Shown piece by piece: positions 11,001 through 26,000 of a stretch of DNA of 64,000 bases. A program made the position numbers and the translations under genes. Location: positions 12,838,599-12,902,598 of the forward strand of contig NC_088309.1 in the NCBI RefSeq assembly GCF_910592395.1. Direction: 5' to 3'. Below the pieces are notes generated by a model that worked only from the letters and a program-made list of their open reading frames with translations, did not search any database and was not told where the DNA came from. This stretch comes from Lineus longissimus (lineage: Eukaryota; Nemertea; Pilidiophora; Heteronemertea; Lineidae). Within the stretch, counting starts at the first letter, position 1; every line of letters begins with the position of its first letter.

Positions 11001-14000
11001 TCATTGATCGATATGATCAAGATTACCATAGAGTGTATAACATTTTGACCATGAACTAGTTTCCAAGGTCAGAAAGGTCAAACTCGAAAATTCCACTGAA
11101 GTTGATACGTTTCACTACTATTTGTCTGAGATGCTTCAAATTTTATATGGAGACACCTATTGGGCATCTGTACAAGTTGACCCTAAGGGGCCAATTAAGG
11201 TCAATTGTGACCTAGTTTATTAAGTTCACAGATGTCAAACTCTAATAGTGTCATTGGCAGTGCCACATTTTGTCATATCTCAAAGTCAATTTAACCTCAA
11301 TATGTCATTTCATCTACAACAAATTGATTCCCAGGTGAGCACAATGTCCCCAGGACATTTCATTATAATCTTTTGGATTTGGGGAGCTGAGATTGGGAAA
11401 AAGAAGTTAACGAGTGGATTTAAGATCTTAGGCTTTTAACACCAACTGATCGAATCAGCATCAATGAGCATATAAAAAGTCTAAACTATAGCCAGGAAAC
11501 ATAATGGCAGTTTTTAATTTCGGTGTTTTGGTTTCATTTCATTTCCTAATCTCCACTCTGGTCTCACATGTGCTCCCAAAGTGAATTGCCAATCGAAATG
11601 GCGTACAACAATGGTCTCGAGTAACTAAATAATACAGCATGAAACTGAGGTCGAACAGTAAAGTCTGATGAGAATAGATCGTCTGAAAATGGTGTAAATG
11701 TGACTTTGTAGGGCCATGAATATAAGTGAGGTATCATGATATTTACATCACGTGACCTAAAATGGTGGGTCGTGCCGCAGCGATAGCGCGGGAACATCAT
11801 GAATATGATGGGATAAAAGCATGATATTAACCTCATTTTTAGCTCACCTCTTAGCAGAGGTGAGCTTATCCCATACCGTGGCGTCCGTCGTCCGTCGTCG
11901 TCGTCGTCGTCGTCGTCGTCCGTCGTCGTCCGTCGTCCGTTAGCAGGGCACGTTTCGTAACTGTTAGAGCTATTGAGTTGAAACTTGGTACACATGTACC
12001 CTTATGTAATGACACCTTGGAGACCAAGTTTCGGTCCGATTCGTTTCATGGTTTGGCCACCAGGGGGCCAAACGTTAAAAGTGAAAATATGCAATATCTC
12101 CCTTGATAGTAGTCGGGAAATTTTGAAAAAAATATGGTAGGTACTTCTAGCAAAGGTGCATCATATATCCTCCGGGTTTTTGATTTGACCTCCTTTTCAA
12201 GGTCACAGAGGTCAAATGGTGTAAATTGGCCGTTAGGATGTAACGATGGCACGTTTCTAAACTGCAATGACTATTGATACCAAATTTTGTACACATTTAC
12301 CCCTTAGTCAGGTGATCTCAGGGACCGAAGTTTGGTCCAATATGATTCACCACTTGACCACCAGGGGGCAAAATCCAAAAACCTTAAAAATGTGATTATT
12401 CCTTAACTTCTTGCCCGATTGCCACCAATTTGATATCATGGGTACACCTAACCACCATACAGTATATGTCACACAGGTTTTTAATTTGACCTTCTTGTCA
12501 AGGTCACAGAGGTCAAATGGCATAAATTCGCCGTCAGGCCGTAACTATGGCACGTTTCTTAACTGCAATGACTATTGATCACAAATTAAGTACACATGTA
12601 CCCCTTGGTCAGGTGATCTCAGGTACCGAAGTTTGGTGCGATCTGATTTGCCGTTTGGCCTCCAGGGAGGGGACCAAATCCTAAATTCTTCAAAATGCCA
12701 TTATTCCTAGTAATGACTTGCCCGATTGGCACCAATTTTATATCATAGGTACATCTAATTCTAACAACCATTCAATGTGTCACCAGGGTCTTCTTTGATT
12801 TGACCTACTTTTCAAGGTCACAGAGGTCGAATGTACTGTAAATTGGCCATTTTGGGGAAATTGTAATTGCTTGGACCTACATCAAACCTAACACTACATG
12901 ACACAATACCATGCTCTTTATCCATCTTTCCTCCACATGAGGTGAGCACAATGGCCCTGGACATTTCATATCTCTTTTAGTGCCAAAGATCGCACATGTA
13001 CAACCTAAATTTTTAAGGTATTTTAGTTACTCCAGACGACACCAGATATCCCCAGCTACACAAAGGTGTTTTATATAGTTTCTCTGGCCTGCGGCAAGAC
13101 CACCATTGATTTTTTAAGCCTTTTAGCAGTTCAATTGTCAATGTTTGACCGCGACGCATCAAATACTGCGTGGTAATGTGAATCTGAAATTTTGATATGA
13201 TATTCTGGACAGTCGGGCAAGTAAATGGTGAAAAGTAAACTGGTAGTTGACCTCGGAAATTTTTTGATAATCGACAAATTGGACAGACATTGATATGTCA
13301 AATGCCAAATGCCAAATTAGCAAAATTCAAAATTAATTTTTTTCATCAAATAATTTCTTTATATTTGTAGACTTGCGGCAGCAAATATTTTTTCAATACC
13401 TCTCCAAATATGTACTTGGTAGTTCAAAAAATACTCGCGTCTAATTGATAGGTCTCGACCCTCCAACCTATGAATATTCATTGGTGGTATTGTCTCGCCT
13501 GGGGCATCCAAATTGAATAATTTTTTCGACTGAGAGGGTGGGATGAGGTCTGCCACCCCTCATTTCAGGTGAAAAATGGTATAAATCGGCCAAAAATACC
13601 ACTTAGAAAAAATCCTAATATGCCCCAACATATTGCTGTTTTATTGAAACTGGGGGGTGAAGACAAAGGCTTTGAAGAGTTTTGATGAGTGTATCTCAAT
13701 TATTTTTGTAAGATTTTGGGTGGTGAAAATGACCAAATCCTGGCCACTGAAAGTGTTAACTAGTTTTGATTTATTTGTGCAGGATATAAGGCTCCAGAAT
13801 ATACCGAGGAACAGCTGCAGCGGCGGCAACAACGTGCAAAGAAACGTCGAGACCAAGCACACGAGAAGAGAGAAAAAGACAAGGTAGATTGACCAGTGGA
13901 ATCACAATTTTGGTGCTTGGGATTGTTGTATATCATATATTTTTAGATGGCAAAAATGGTGACTTGCCCTTAAAAAAGGAGAGCTATTGTGTAAGCTGAT

Positions 14001-17000
14001 TGTGCTCAAAATTACCTTCAAAACCCATCATTCTGTTCAATTCTATTTTGAAATATGTTGAGATGAGAAAAGGGAAGAAATTTTCATGTAGTGTATTAAA
14101 CCTCTAAACAGCTTAGGATCCGCTCAGCATTTATACAGGAATTTCCAAAATAGAACCTTTCAAAGAACAAAGGAACAGTTCACCAAACATGCCTAAGGGA
14201 CATTGCCCTGGTTTGTTGTGCGTGGGAACAGTTAAAGGGAGGGTTGCTTGGAAACTCTTATCAAAAAGGGGAATTTGTTATTAGCCCCATAAAAACATAA
14301 GGCGGGAATAAGCTTTCATTGATAAATCTAAGGAGTTCCGTGGACCCCAAATCACTTGTAAGGTTCAAGGAATACAGCCCTTCATTGGTGCATGTTTACG
14401 TATCATTCACATGCTCTCATCTTAATAAAGATGACAATATTTTTACGATCATGCGGTAGATTTTTTACCTTCATTTCACAACATTCATCGGTAATGTGCA
14501 CCTTGCAGATTTCTAAGCTACTACTTGTATCTGTCAGAAAAGTGCCTCGTCAGTAATTTCGCCAGCGGACTTTCGAACAAGGTTCACGGTTTTGGATCAT
14601 TGGAGGCAGAGGAGGAAGGAATATGGTTTTATGTTTAATGAAAACTTTGCTACATGTAGTTTCCAAGAGACCCCCCTTAAAGTTCTCACAAGAATTAGAA
14701 ACTGCTCGGCTTGGTTTTACCGCGCGGAAATTAAAACAAATAAAGCTTACTTTGATTTTCAGGGGCAAAGCTGGCTAAAAAAAGTTATCCAGCCAGTTAA
14801 GGTCTCATTAGGGAGTGTTTTTTTTATTCATGCGCGGCCAACCCCTAACCGTAGTTCCTAAAATCATTGATTTCTTGGTCCTTACAGTATGTCAGCGTTG
14901 ATTCAGCAGTTGTTTTGGCAAAGACATGTTTTTTTTGGAGTTTCTGAAACCTAGAGCGCTACTCAATAGGCGACTAACAAGAAACTACGCATTTATACTG
15001 TTGTTGCCGACGTATGTGTACACTGAACTTGGGATGTGCGTCGCCCCCGTGTTGAAATGCCGTCCAGTGCCAGTTGGTGCGTTTTTCGCTGATTTGTGCA
15101 AAATTCAACATATCTCAAAAGTTCAATGGTTGACCCTCGATTTTTTTTTTTTTTTGTGTAGCGTAAGCAACTGTCTTTCATGTGAGAATGGTCTCTGTAA
15201 GAAGTATTCAGGAACAAATGTATAATATTTGGGGTTTTTCGTGATTGTCCGGCCCAATCGGCAATATTGCCATTTGGGATGGTGAACGGAGCTAGGAGCA
15301 AATGCGACGCTTATGATTTATTTAAAGAAATAAAATGCCCGATTTAACATCCTGCAGAATCAGGGGAATCGGGCGTTTCCAGTGATATACTACACAAATG
15401 GGTTGTCCTCATGCATTCACTTTGGAAACGCATTTTAAAATAGATGTTACGTCCTGTTAATGGGGCACGTCATCATCGCGTACATTTCGGAAAAACTCCC
15501 TAACGAGACCTAAGGCCTCCAATGATAAGACAATGTAACCCTTACAAATTCCAATTTCCTCCCAGGCCCCTAGTGCTGATACACTATCCATATCATTATC
15601 CATCTGCGCTAGAACTCTCAATGCACTGTTTGTGTGCACGAAATAGCCCAACATTGGACCCTTTTTAGCTCAGCTGACAAAGTCAGCGAAGCTGGTAATA
15701 TTACTAAGGGAATGGTGTCCGTCCTTCCTGCCATCCTTCCATGTCAATTTTGGGCATTTTGTAACCGTAAGACCTAGGCACTTTGTTGACGCTGCTAAAT
15801 TAGGAGTAGCCCAAGGGGAACTCAGAAACCAAAAATCAGCGCGATCCGACCTACATTCGGCGAATGAGGTCATCGGGAAGTTTAAACTTCTTTCCTTTAT
15901 ACCTCTGGCCACAGAGGAAATATTGTTTTCAAATCTGGCCGAATATTTTTTAATAATTTTTCATTTTGACTTGTAATGGAATTAGTTTAGTTTTCACCGC
16001 CAGTTGGCGCTACAGGCACATTTGACAGATTTTTTGACGATTCAAAAGCCCGGGTTATGACGTATAGTTGCGCAGTTGTATTCTGCGCATTGAATTGGCC
16101 AGGGAACCAGGCTATATTTCAGCATAGCCACTGTGACCAGTGTAAAGATGGAAGATTGATTTTGCAACAAGTAACCAATTTTCTGCTAAAAAGTAGTCAA
16201 GTAGGCGATATTATCACTAGTTCCTTTCAGTGGGTAGTCATAAGGTCTTAAGGGAATACTTTCAGAAATTAGTTCTTGAAAATTTGGCCACAATTCTGTG
16301 AAAACGATATCGGAAGTGCACGCTCTGTTCGCGATGTATTTTGAAGTGGAGAATTCCCACAGTATGTGCAGTGAATCGGCATGATTCTGTTTGCATATTA
16401 GTTTTTAGTACTACGATTCTTACATGAGTAAAAAGTAGACGTTTTAAGCAACACAATAATGTTACTCCCATAAAAATTGATTGCAAATTGACGGAGCTAC
16501 GGCATTCTGTTCGGCAATTGTCAGCGCTGATAAAATACATTGCATGCTAATGCATGCCAAATGGCACACTTTAAAAAGCGTTCATTGGACAACGTAGGGA
16601 ATCACCAGAAATGACGTCATCGCTGGTCTAAATCTTCTATATAATAATATTAGAAGGGGGACGAATAAAGTCACACTTAGAGGCGTTGGATCGCCTTGAA
16701 ATTTTGCATGAATGGTGGTGACACCTTACCCTGATGCAACGTCTTGGTTTTATTCAAAAATTTACTTCAGCGGAGCAGAAATGAGGGATTTTTAATCGGA
16801 CACTGTCAATTCTCCTTACCACTCACAGAAGCCAAGCCATTACTGTTAAGTTATGCAGGGGCTTAATCAATTACCTGCACTCCCTGTGGGGTGAATAACA
16901 TTACCTTTTGAACAGCTGGCTGTAGGGGGATGATTGGAACAGCCGGTATACCTGCTGACCTGCTGAACCCAGATAAATGTTATTTTCAATCCATGATTGC

Positions 17001-20000
17001 AGGTCACCTGATTTTCGAGATTTCGCGGGAAATTGTAAACAAACGCATGTGTGCAGTTCAAATGTAAACAAAAATGTATTTTTGGTACTTTTGGTTGCTG
17101 GACTTGGGTTTTCCTGCAGTTAGGAGCTGGGGTCAAATTGGTGGTCTATTGTTTATGGATGCTGTTTTAGTCAGAGGTAGCCCTTGATTATGAAGGGATT
17201 TTCAAATATGAAAACGACCCTTTGTATTGTAAATTCCAATCACCTGCAGGACAGGTCAATTTCTCTCAATAAAATTAATTTTGTTGACTCCTGTAATCTC
17301 TACCTTATCAAAAAAAAGACAGTGGTGTTAGTCCCAAACTGGTCATTTCTATTTATTTTGACCTCTGTTAAATCAGGATACCTCTCAATTACAGACAGCA
17401 TTTTGTATCCTTGTGCTGTACAACCAAGCCTGGACATACCACAGTTGTCCATGGAGAAGTCTCATCCTCTCTGACACTTCTTTTCTGTAAAGCTACCGAT
17501 ACAACATACTGAACTAGGGATATCTTCCGTTGCCTCCTGTAATATTTGCATACCATGGCTGATTAGTTCAATCATATTTCATCCAGCTGGCAGCTCTGCA
17601 TTGGAAATCTTAGTAGTATAACGTGTTCTCTTGACCTTCAAACAGTAGTATAAAGCTGATATTTACTACTTTACACCCTCAGTCCTATGTTATTAGGTCA
17701 TCCAGCTGAGCGCCAGGCCCTTGGGCCTCTTGTTATTATTCTAGGCCAGTGATGTAACCAAGCAGGGAGTCTGTGTATAAAACCTCTCTGCGTAAACAAG
17801 GTTGATGCCCATGCAGGGCTGATTCGCGATGAGGTCAAGTGAGAAGACACTTCGTAGTAAAATTATGCTAATTTTCTACCTACTTTAGTATTCGTTACGT
17901 CACATTCCATTGGCGGAATTTGTTAACATATTTGGCTACAGGGGCGCAGAATACAGAGTTGTACAAAGCGAGATGCCCTTTAAACTTATGATCTTGAAGC
18001 TTACAGGCATGATACCTCGGTCTGAGTATGATATGGGTATATGGGAGCAGACAACACTGTGAACAGTTCCTATAAATGTAGATATTGAATAAGACCTCTA
18101 GACGCGTTTCACCTCATTTGTTTTGCTTCAAGTAAAGTGGATACCATCAATGCAATAAAAGTACACAATACATGCACATGCATTCATCCTGTGTTATTAG
18201 GGCTTGTATAAATGTATTGTGAGGCAAGACCACCATTGATTTTTAGCTCTGCTGACAAAGTCAGCGAAGCTATCAATATTACTAAGGGAATGGTGTCCGT
18301 CCTTCCTTCCGTCCGTGTCACTTTTGGGCATTTTGTAACGGTAACACCTAGGCATTTTGTTGACGCTGCTAAATTAGGAGTAGCCCAAGGGGAACTCAGA
18401 AACCAAAAATCAGCGCGATCCGACCTACATTCGGCAAATGAGGTCATCGGGAAGTTTAAACTTCTTTCCTTTATACCTCGGTCCACAGAGGAAATATTGT
18501 TTTCAAATCTGGCCGAATATTTTTTAATAATTTTTCATTTTGACTTGTAATGGAATTAGTTTAGTTTTCACCGCCAGTTGGCGCTACAGGCACATTTGAC
18601 TGATTTTTTGACGATTCAAAAGCCCGGGTTATGACGTATAGTTGCACAGTTGTATTATGCGCATTGAATTGGCCAAGGAACCAGACTAGTTTCAGCATAG
18701 GCTACCCACTGTGTGACCAGTCTAAAGATGGAAGATTGATTTTGCAACAAGTAACCAATTTTCTGCTAAAAAGTAGTCAAGTAGGCGATATTATCACTAG
18801 TTCCTTTCAGTGGGTAGTCATAAGGTCTTAAGGGAATACTTTCAGAAATTAATTCTTGAAAATTTGGCCACAATTCTGTGAAAACGATATCGGAAGTGCA
18901 CGCTCTGTTCGCGATGTATTTTGAAGTGGAGAATTCCCACAGTATGTGCAGTGAATCGGCATGATTCCGTTTGCATATTAGTTTTTAGCTCACCTCTTAG
19001 CAGATGTGAGCTTATCCCATACCGTGGCGTCCGTCGTCCGTCGTCGTCGTCGTCGTCATCGTCGTCGTCCGTCGTCCGTTAGCAGGGCACGTTTCGTAAC
19101 TGTTAGAGCAATTGAGTTGAAACTTGGTACACATGTACCATTATGTAATGACACCTGGGAGACCAAGTTTCGGTCCGATTCGTTTCATGGTTTGGCCACC
19201 AGGGGGCCAAACGTTAAAAGTGAAAATATGCAATATCTCCCTTAATAGTAGTCGGGAAATTTTGAAAAAAATATGGTAGGTACTTCTAGCAAAGGTGCAT
19301 CATATATCCTCCGGGTTTTTGATTTGACCTCCTTTTCAAGGTCACAGAGGTCAAATGGTGTAAATTAGCCGTTAGGATGTAACGATGGCACGTTTCTAAA
19401 CTGCAATGACTATTGATACCAAATTTGGTACACATTTACCCCTTAGTCAGGTGATCTCAGGGACCAAAGTTTGGTCCAATATGATTCACCACTTGACCAC
19501 CAGGGGGCAAAATCCAAAAACCTTAAAAATGTGATTATTCCTTAACTTCTTGCCCGATTGCCACCAATTTGATATCATGGGTACATCTAACCACCATACA
19601 GTATATGTCACACAGGTTTTTAATTTGACCTTCTTTTCAAGGTCACAGAGGTCAAATGGCGTAAATTCGCCGTCAGGCCGTAACTATTGCACGTTTCTTA
19701 ACTGCAATGACTATTGATCACAAATTAAGTACACATGTACCCCTTGGTCAGGTGATCTCAGGTACCGAAGTTTGGTGCGATCTGATTTGCCGTTTGGCCT
19801 CCAGGGAGGGGGCAAAATCCTAAATTCTTCAAAATACCATTATTCCTAGTAATGACTTGCCCGATTGGCACCAATTTTATATCATAGGTACATCTAATTC
19901 TAACAACCATTCAATGTGTCACCCGGGTCTTCTTTGATTTGACCTACTTTTCAAGGTCACAGAGGTCGAATGTACTGTAAATTGGCCACTTTGGGGAAAT

Positions 20001-23000
20001 TGTAATTGCTTGGACCTACATCAAACCTAACACTACATGACACAAGACCATGCTCTTTGTCCATTTCTTCCTAATGAGGTGAGCACAATGGCCCTGGCCA
20101 TTTCATTAGTACTACGATTCTTACATGAGTAAAAAGTAGACATTCCAAGCAACACAATAATGTTACTCCCATAAAAATTGATTCAAAATTGACGGAGCTA
20201 TGGCATTTTGTTCAGCAATTGGCAGCGCTGATAAAATACATTGCATGCTAATGCATGCCAAATGGCACACTTTAAAAAGCGCTCATTGGACAACGTAGGG
20301 AATCACCAGAAATGACGTCATCGCTGGTCTAAATCTTCTATTGGAAGGGGGACGAATAAAGTCACACTTAAAGGTGTTGGATCGCCATTGAAATTTTGCA
20401 TGAATGGTGGTGATACCTTACCCTGATGCAACGTCTTGGTTTTGTTAAAGGGCATGTTCACTTTCGTTTTGTGACCAAGTTTTGTGATCCTTGGGAAAAC
20501 GGAAAAAGCGAGGAATTTGAAAATTGCAGGGATGATACAATGATTAAAATGATTAATATTGGGTGAAATGACAATTCGTTTACTTGTCATTAACTAAGAC
20601 AAAAGAACAATTGAACTGATTAGGCCTTGTGAAAATGCCATGATTTTCTAAATATTACTTCAGAAATGGGTTGTGCCGGTCATGAGAGCTCCAAATAATC
20701 CAATAATTTGATTCATAATTATCAGAAACACCCCAAAAAATGACTTTGAAATTCATCGTTTAAGGGAGAGTTGACCTCAGATGAACTATTAATTCCTCAA
20801 GCCATTTTAAAAATAGCCATTCATTACTTCGAGTTGGGTATTACATGAATCTGTTTGTAACACAGCAGATTGAACCATTCAACTGTGGGGGTGTGCACTG
20901 CGTGCTGGACAACAATGGCCACAGTGAACAATGAAGGCCTAGGGTTCATAGGCCTATAGAATGGCAGATGTGCTGAGCTGCCATCATTTTCCTATTGAAG
21001 GACACAAAAAGCCAATTGTTTGAGTTACCTGGGCCTACTGCTGATGAACTTTCTAATAGTTTTCTTTACTTTTAGCTCCTAAAAATGTCGTAATAAATGT
21101 ATTGAATCTCAATATGGCCCTACTCTTTCATAAAAATGACTTGTTCTTCATCAAGAGGGCATAATGAGAATGAATGATGTCTATAAAAGTGATCAAATCC
21201 AAATGGACATCAGAAAGAAAAGAAATGATAATAAAATGAACCATTTCATCGCATTTGCTACAGATAAGAGTTGGGTTTTCCCCTGGATATCACCAGTCTT
21301 CCTGTTGCCTTTTTTTTCTTCAGGGTGTTTCTAACAAATGAAACCAATGGCAAATATGAAAGCGGATACCAGTACCATTTCATTTGTGAGAAAAGTATAG
21401 TTTGGTGTTCATAAGCCTACTGTCAACACATCTATACTAGGCATGCTTGAAATCCCTCAATTGTGAAGCACCCACCACAATGAACTGCATGCAGTGAAAA
21501 CTACCCAGTGGACTTAGGGGACAGACACACCAATAAGAGGACTTTGTATGGCAATGAATGCTTTAGATGATAAGGGAAAGAGCAAGCATTTGGCCTTCTG
21601 GTTTGATGTTCCCCCCCCCCCCCCCCCCGATCAGTGTGATATAGCTTATTATTGTAGTTTGTTTTTTCTTCTATGAACAGAACTTGTGTTGAACCGTGCA
21701 AGGCATACATTTTTAGTTCAACAACAAATGGATTTGATTACATGAGGTTGCCAAAATCATCATCAGCGCCACCATAGGAGTAAAGAGAAACAATCGGACA
21801 GAATTTGCAAACCAGGAAAACATCCCAAGTGCGCATGTGCGATCAATCATTTTTGCCTGGGGCGAGGTGGCAGATTATGACCAGTTGTTTATCTTTTCTC
21901 CAATGGTGGCACTGATGTCAAGTGTGGCAAATGAAATGATGATTACCTCTGAGACATACACTGGAAGTGTTATTTGTGACAAATAACCCCATATCTAATT
22001 TAACACATTATTCTTTCAAAATTAAACCCAAACTATTTTAGCAATTGTCATCTGAACATTGTTATTCTTCTAATTGCCCGAGGAATTTATTGTCTGGCCA
22101 TGCTATTGATATACTACTGTGAAGCCTGCAACGCATCTGAAATTGAAAAACGACACTGGTTATTAGAGAATAAAACTTATGGTATAGGTTGTCCTACCTA
22201 TCTGCAATCAACTGCCCATAAATGGAATCATCAGTCACATCCCCATCAGTTTATCCACAGTCAGAATCACCAGTAATCCAAAGGAACAAAAGATAATCCA
22301 GGACTTGAATCCAGCAAAGTACGTTATGAACACAGTCTAGGCCAAACGTCAAATCACCTCAGTATCCAATGGAACAACAAATAATCCAGGACTTGAATCC
22401 AGCTAAAGTATGCTATGAACACAGTCTAGGCCAAAAATTGAACGTCAGAATCATATGAATCATATGAATCTAGTCAAACTGCTTTTATGAACATAGTCTA
22501 GGCCAAAAAGAAAACATTCAGGGTAAAGTTGTTCCCTTGTTGGTCCCAAGGTGATGCAGCCACTGGTTGCCTATCATCATCCATCCTCCACCAGATGTTG
22601 TTGGGGTCTCTTAGATAGGCGAACCAGTGGCCCACATTGCACTGGTCCCCAGAATGGCACATGATGCCTTGAATTATCTTGCCATCTAGGGTACCTCCCT
22701 CTGGAGGTCTAATCTTGGTCATGCACTTTTGATTGCCTGATCGTCTGTTGACCTCGATTATAGTTATAGGTCCATCTACAGTGATCTGAAACCCCTGCGA
22801 GTGGCGTTCACAGACTCTCCCATTTCGTCCTTGGAATTGACAGTGACCCTGGAGAATACCTGAATTTGCAAAGTGATCATGGTAAAGATCGATAAGTGAC
22901 ACTGCTTGGGGGCCACGTGGAACGTTAATCCTTAACACGGTGCCATCCCTCACCAACTGTAAGTCAATGTGCCCCAGGGGGCAGTGGAATTGCCCTGGCC

Positions 23001-26000
23001 ACGAAGTGAGAACTCCTTCAGGTATACTGAGTTTTTCCAACAAGCTCATTAGAAATTCTCCTGCATCCTGGTATACTCCTAGCACATACCCTCTCCCATC
23101 AATTGTGGTATTCAGAGTGGTAATGAGTTCCTGGACAGAGAAAGGTGCACCCTGTCCAGCCATCCTGGCACAAATATCAAGAAAGGTGTTGTCCACAAGA
23201 TTTGGTTGATCACCTTGTATGTGCTGGCCAAGATTCACATGATTTAAACACTGGAGCACAGCATTGCTGTAGCAAATGTTTGCGTCATTGATCAGTCGTG
23301 ATCCTGGATATTGGGGCGGCATGGGCTCATCATTCCTGTCCACATCAGCAATGTTGGTCACTTCAGAGTCATGGGTGTCAGGGATCTCAGATTGTTGGGG
23401 ACTTGTGCTCTGTTGTGGTGGGCGTTGTCTTTGTGTCCTACGGAAAACTGGTGTGCGACCCCTTGGCGCAGTGTAGCGAGGCTGAAGGGGTTCTGGCAGC
23501 TTTGGGTCGGCTAGATGACATTTTCTTACTACAGGATCCCGAAACCTCTCCTCAGCACACAGTATCATCAGAAGTGCGGCTACATGGGCATCTGACGTGA
23601 GCATACGGGAGCCAAGGTCCCTCTTGGCAGCTGTCCCACAAGTCCAACCACAAAGTCTCTGTAGCGGCCCAGTAAATCCTAGATAGTTCTCCAACTCGCT
23701 GTTCCTCGGTGAACCACTCTGTGTGAACACTACTAGAGGCCGTTTCATGTTCCCCGGGTTTCTGTTCGTCCTGTTTGCCGATGGCATTTTCATCGTTATG
23801 ATGGTCACTCCTGTCTCGGGCCACTGGAAGTAAGTTTCATTGTTCCAGCCATCCGGAATCTCATCGACATTTGTGAAGTAAACACGGGTGGTAACTGGAA
23901 GTTCACGTGCCATGTCCCAGTATTCAGCAATACTTTCGAATTGGCCCATTTGAGCACCGATTTCGAGTTGCTTACAATGGGTAATGTAAGAACAACCCCT
24001 ACGAACCAAGTACGGTCCAAGAGTGAATTCGTATATCTGCTGTGCACTAAGAGCCGGCAAGTCAAGGCGGTCTCTGAGTTGACCAATGTCTCCGACTTCA
24101 ACACTGTTCCACTGAATACTCCTGGCAGAAGGGAACTGCAGCACATGAGGAGGAAGAGTGACTGAGGGGTCATGCAGGAAGTTACTGATGTTGAGTCGGT
24201 GCTTAATCAGCTTCGCCAGGCGAACCTGCTCCTGATCATCCATGAACTTTATGTTGAATTTTGCATGGAACTGATTGAAATGTGACACTGCAGCTAGCCA
24301 TATAAGGTAGATACGAGGACAATTCACATAATCATTAGGTATACCATATTTGTTGCAAAATTGTTCTCCAAGTGGTTGGAGGAACTGATAAGGTATTATG
24401 TCCAGGATTTTTTCATCAGCAATAGCTCCATGAAATTGTTCTACTCCGAATCTGAGCTTTCCAACTATGATTTTGCTGTTTTTTGTGAGAACAGGGTCGC
24501 TGGGAGATGCCGTCATCTCAATTTTACCACTTGTTGGATCAACTTGGAGAATATCCTCATCCCCCTCACTAGGCCATATTAGCCTGCAACCATTCTCAGA
24601 ACACCACTGCTTCAGATTTGTCACATTTTGTTGGCTTACATTATGTGGCACATAGATGTACCCCTTGTCCACAGCGAGTATCACGAAGTAGTCCGAGGTT
24701 CCTTGAAGGAGAGACAGAAGTCCCTGAGGTGCGACCTCACTGTCAGCCTGACTTTCGCATAATTGCAACTCAACACCACACAGATTGCTATCACCACACC
24801 TTGGGGTGGCTGCTGCAGCCACAGGAAGTGTCAAAACCACATGTCCTGTAGTATCCACCAAAGTAGAAAAGGTTATGAAATGCCCTCCCTTTTTGGAATA
24901 ATAACAATCCTTCTGTTGCTCATAATCCATTGAGTTCTGCACCTTCACTTTTTTAGAATCCATGCTTGCAGCAACAGGCATCCTTGAAGAACCATCTTTT
25001 GGATCAGAAAAGTAGGACAGCAACTCACTATGGATGGGGGATTCTCGACCTTTCATATTGGAGTAAACATCATTTTTCTCAGAGTCACTTAGGTTACCAA
25101 ACCACTGCAATGGAAGGCTTGAGCTATTGAGAATGTCAGCACACAACTCAGTCCAGAAAATGTCATTGGCAGTTGGCAGACCTATATCAAAGTACGCAGC
25201 CAAATCACGAAACTCTACGTTACTCCGCATTTTGTGCCGATACAACAATACTCTAGCAGAAGGATCCAAACTACGGCAGGTTGACTTCTGGGTCCTCCCC
25301 TGCTGATGCTCCCACACAAGCAGCCAGAACTGTTCCTTTTTCATGCCTGTGAGATTCTCTAGCTTCCAATCTGGCATCATCCATGGCTTTCGCATGTGAT
25401 TCCAGTCCCGTCGTCGGTTCTCAGGCCATTCATGTCTTGGAAACTCAGCATCATAGCAACTGTCTGATACCCCATAAACATATGTTCCATCAGTGTTGTT
25501 TTCACTGCGGCTGGAGGTTTGGCCAGGCCTATCGTTGGGACTGGCAGTTTCAGAGTCTACGTCGTTGTTAGCAGCAGTCTCCGGTTCATCATCAGAAGAG
25601 GCGGTGTCCATTGGTTCATCATGGCTGGCGGTGTCCATTGGTTCATCATGGCTGGCGGTGCCGATTGGTTCATCATGGGTGGCAGTATCAGCGTCATCAT
25701 GTTGACCATCAATTGTCCCATTGCCTTGGACGTCTGGATTACCTTGGTGATATTGAGCCTGTAATAGAACAAGGAATTGTTGCAGTTACTAGTGAGTTAT
25801 ACATGACACTTTGCACTTTGCAGGTGGGCTGCTGTAGGCACATGCCTTCCCTATTTAATACCTTTTTTCTCCAGAATCAAATGATTTTAGTTTTAATCAG
25901 CTGAAGGCTTTGACAAAGTAGTGGTTCATGAACTTACAGCAGTCATCCAATGCATGGCAGTACCAGTCCCAAGTGTGCAATTTCAGAAACTAGTGGACCA

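Noticed and set aside
14466-15300. ORFs of about 90-100 codons in the large intron
   Set aside because: They have no domain, no splice context, and overlap each other on both strands.
22940-25904. Plus-strand ORFs of 60-100 codons
   Set aside because: They are shadows of the 1046-codon fusion gene on the opposite strand.
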